From positions 124,001 through 188,000 of the forward strand of contig NZ_PITQ01000007.1 in assembly GCF_002834385.1 (NCBI RefSeq): a stretch of 64,000 bases of DNA, written 5' to 3'. The position numbers and the translations under genes are program-made. Each line of letters begins with the position of its first letter. Positions within the stretch are counted from its first letter, which is position 1. The stretch is from Rahnella sp. AA (GTDB taxonomy: Bacteria; Pseudomonadota; Gammaproteobacteria; Enterobacterales; Enterobacteriaceae). Shown here piece after piece: positions 62,374 through 64,000 of the stretch. A model generated the notes under the pieces. That model was not told where the DNA came from, did not search any database, and saw only the letters and a list, made by a program, of their open reading frames with translations.

Positions 62374-64000
62374 TTATTCGTGGTGCTGCAGCCTTTTCTG
62401 GGCCGGAGATCTGGATGCCCAAACAAGATCACAAATTTCATCTTTAGGGACAAATAATAACGGAAGCTCCATCAGTAATTCACGTATTTTTTCGTGCTGA
62501 AAGAGGTGGCACGCATTATCCAGTTCCCGAAGTTTTTGCTCCAGCAATACCCACGGCATATCCAGTTCGGTTGCTTTTAGAATACGCGGATGAGGGGTAT
62601 CACTGACATCGCCACCGATAAGCAACTCTTCATAAAGCTTTTCGCCAGGCCTTAATCCCGTCACTTTGATCTCAATATCCCCCTCCGGATGGTCTTTATC
62701 ACGAACCGCAAGGCCACTTAGCCGAATCATTCGTTTTGCAAGATCCATAATTTTCACCGGATTTCCCATATCCAGTACAAATACGTCACCACCTTCACCC
62801 ATTGCACCAGCCTGAATGACCAGTTGCGCGGCTTCGGGTATCGTCATGAAATACCGGATAATATCCTGATGGGTAACAGTTACCGGGCCTCCACGACGGA
62901 TCTGTTCCCTGAATAATGGAACAACAGAACCTGAAGAACCCAGCACATTCCCGAAACGAACCATGCAAAATTTGGTTTCATGGTTTTCTTTTGCCAGAGC
63001 CTGCAAAATTAACTCCGCCAGACGTTTGGATGCACCCATCGTGTTTGTCGGGCGCACTGATTTGTCGGTCGAAATTAAAACAAAAGTACTTACCCTGGCT
63101 TCAAGTGCCGCTTGTGCGCAATACCATGTACCGAATACGTTGTTTCTCACGCCCTCGACAACGTTGTACTCAACCAGAGGGACATGTTTATAGGCCGCAG
63201 CATGGTAAACAGTTTCAACCGCAAACTGTTTCATTATCGTGACTAGTCTGCTTTTACGCTGAACGGATCCCAGCAGAGGGATGATCTCTACCTCGCTTTC
63301 CAGCTCGGTCAGAGCCGAATGGATGGTATAAAGGCCAAATTCGGAGAGCTCAAAAAGAACCAGGCGAGCAGGGCGGCAGGCAATAATTTGACGGCATAAT
63401 TCTGAACCGATTGAGCCGCCAGCCCCTGTTACCATCACGCATTTTCCGCGAATGTCGGCGTTCATCAATTCGTCAAAAGGTTCTACTGGCACTCGCCCAA
63501 GCAGGTCTTCAATTGATACATATCTCAACTCACTGATCGTGGCGAACCCATTAACAAGATCAGACATTCCTGGAATGGACAGAATCTCACACGGGAAAGC
63601 TTCAAGAGATTGCAGGACATCCTGACGCCTTGAGCGGGAAATACTGGGCATTGCCAGCAAAATCTTCTCGGCATGATGCCGGGTCAGCAAATGGGCGATA
63701 TTTGAAGGAGGATGAACCGATGCTCCCTGAAGCTGATAGCCATGAGTTGCAGGGTCATCGTCAACAAAAGCAACAGGGTAAAACTCATTCCCTTGCAGTA
63801 AAGCCATTTGCAATTGACGCCCTGCGGCGCCCGCGCCGTAGATAATGACAGGGGTGCGCACCACGCGGGTAATGTTGAGGAGGGCACGGAAAAAAAGACG
63901 AACGCCCCCTACAAACAGGACCATGAAAGCGAAGTAGATGATCGTTACCGTACGGGGAAGAAAAATGCTGAAGTAAAAAGCGCTCATCACTAAGAAAAGA
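62374..64000 (-). CDS. CapD/WbpM-type nucleotide-sugar dehydratase (partial, N-terminus outside)
   Basis: At least 541 residues of a membrane-anchored UDP-GlcNAc 4,6-dehydratase-type enzyme for surface polysaccharide synthesis. A membrane segment (about residues 5-30) leads to a first Rossmann domain (VIIYGAGAAGRQL), then the SDR catalytic domain with VTGAGGSIGSELCRQI, AAYKHVPLVE, LISTDKSVRPTNTMGASKRLAE and GLRPGEKLYEE. The frame stays open to the window edge, and full-length relatives have three or four more N-terminal membrane helices, so the true start lies beyond 64000. It probably opens an O-antigen or capsule cluster. Confidence 0.9.
   Translation of the reverse strand, partial: LFLVMSAFYFSIFLPRTVTIIYFAFMVLFVGGVRLFFRALLNITRVVRTPVIIYGAGAAGRQLQMALLQGNEFYPVAFVDDDPATHGYQLQGASVHPPSNIAHLLTRHHAEKILLAMPSISRSRRQDVLQSLEAFPCEILSIPGMSDLVNGFATISELRYVSIEDLLGRVPVEPFDELMNADIRGKCVMVTGAGGSIGSELCRQIIACRPARLVLFELSEFGLYTIHSALTELESEVEIIPLLGSVQRKSRLVTIMKQFAVETVYHAAAYKHVPLVEYNVVEGVRNNVFGTWYCAQAALEARVSTFVLISTDKSVRPTNTMGASKRLAELILQALAKENHETKFCMVRFGNVLGSSGSVVPLFREQIRRGGPVTVTHQDIIRYFMTIPEAAQLVIQAGAMGEGGDVFVLDMGNPVKIMDLAKRMIRLSGLAVRDKDHPEGDIEIKVTGLRPGEKLYEELLIGGDVSDTPHPRILKATELDMPWVLLEQKLRELDNACHLFQHEKIRELLMELPLLFVPKDEICDLVWASRSPAQKRLQHHE

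Overview
The window reads as chromosomal DNA of a member of the Enterobacterales. Nearly every protein resembles an E. coli one, and several blocks keep the E. coli gene order: mgtA-treR-treB-treC-nrdD-nrdG, alx-ygjR-ygjP-rlmG-fadH, yhbQ/yhbP/yraR and yidL-yidK-yidJ. The order of the blocks, the three ERIC repeats, and the presence of an RpfF/RpfR signalling pair and a CapD/WbpM-type dehydratase point away from Escherichia. A Rahnella/Serratia-like (Yersiniaceae) genome is my guess, but the genus cannot be fixed from sequence reading alone.

Layout. 1-4.3 kb: sulfatase locus (sulfatase yidJ, symporter yidK with a one-base frameshift, AraC regulator yidL), with the first codons of another gene at the left edge. 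4.3-5.9 kb: yhbQ, yhbP, yraR. 6.0-13.6 kb: a C-P lyase operon, phnFGHIJKLMN plus a hexapeptide acetyltransferase, with a candidate Pho box but no phnCDE transporter and no phnP. 13.9-15.2 kb: two toxin-antitoxin pairs (HigBA-like and CcdAB-like). 15.2-25.5 kb: anaerobic ribonucleotide reductase nrdDG, trehalose genes treR/treB/treC with a clear TreR operator, and mgtA with PhoP box, mgtL leader peptide and long leader. 25.7-26.8 kb: an AT-rich island with an orphan T6SS hcp and a small protein that looks like a cholera/pertussis-type ADP-ribosyltransferase. 26.8-34.1 kb: alx behind a yybP-ykoY (Mn2+) riboswitch interrupted by an ERIC element, a class I glutamine amidotransferase, ygjR, ygjP, rlmG, fadH. 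34.4-37.4 kb: a convergent rpfF/rpfR pair, a DSF-family signal synthase and its PAS-GGDEF-EAL receptor. 37.6-40.6 kb: bglX and yjcB.

40.8-58.0 kb holds almost the whole maltose regulon in one block (malT, malPQ, malGFE, malK-lamB-malM). In E. coli these genes lie at two distant loci. A hipBA module, with hipA carrying a one-base frameshift, sits in the middle. MalT boxes are visible upstream of malP and in the malE/malK divergent region. 58.0-64.0 kb: an AraC regulator with a DUF2000 gene, a secreted class A-type acid phosphatase behind a strong Pho box and an unusual perfect inverted repeat, a methylated-DNA methyltransferase, gdhA, and the C-terminal part of a nucleotide-sugar dehydratase running off the right edge.

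Most of the window is ordinary core genome for sugar, phosphorus, Mg and Mn handling. The points worth a second look are the hcp/ADP-ribosyltransferase pair, the ERIC inside the alx riboswitch, the RpfF/RpfR module, two frameshifts that are each repaired by adding one G, a CcdA without its DNA-binding half, and the overlapping control signals in front of the acid phosphatase.
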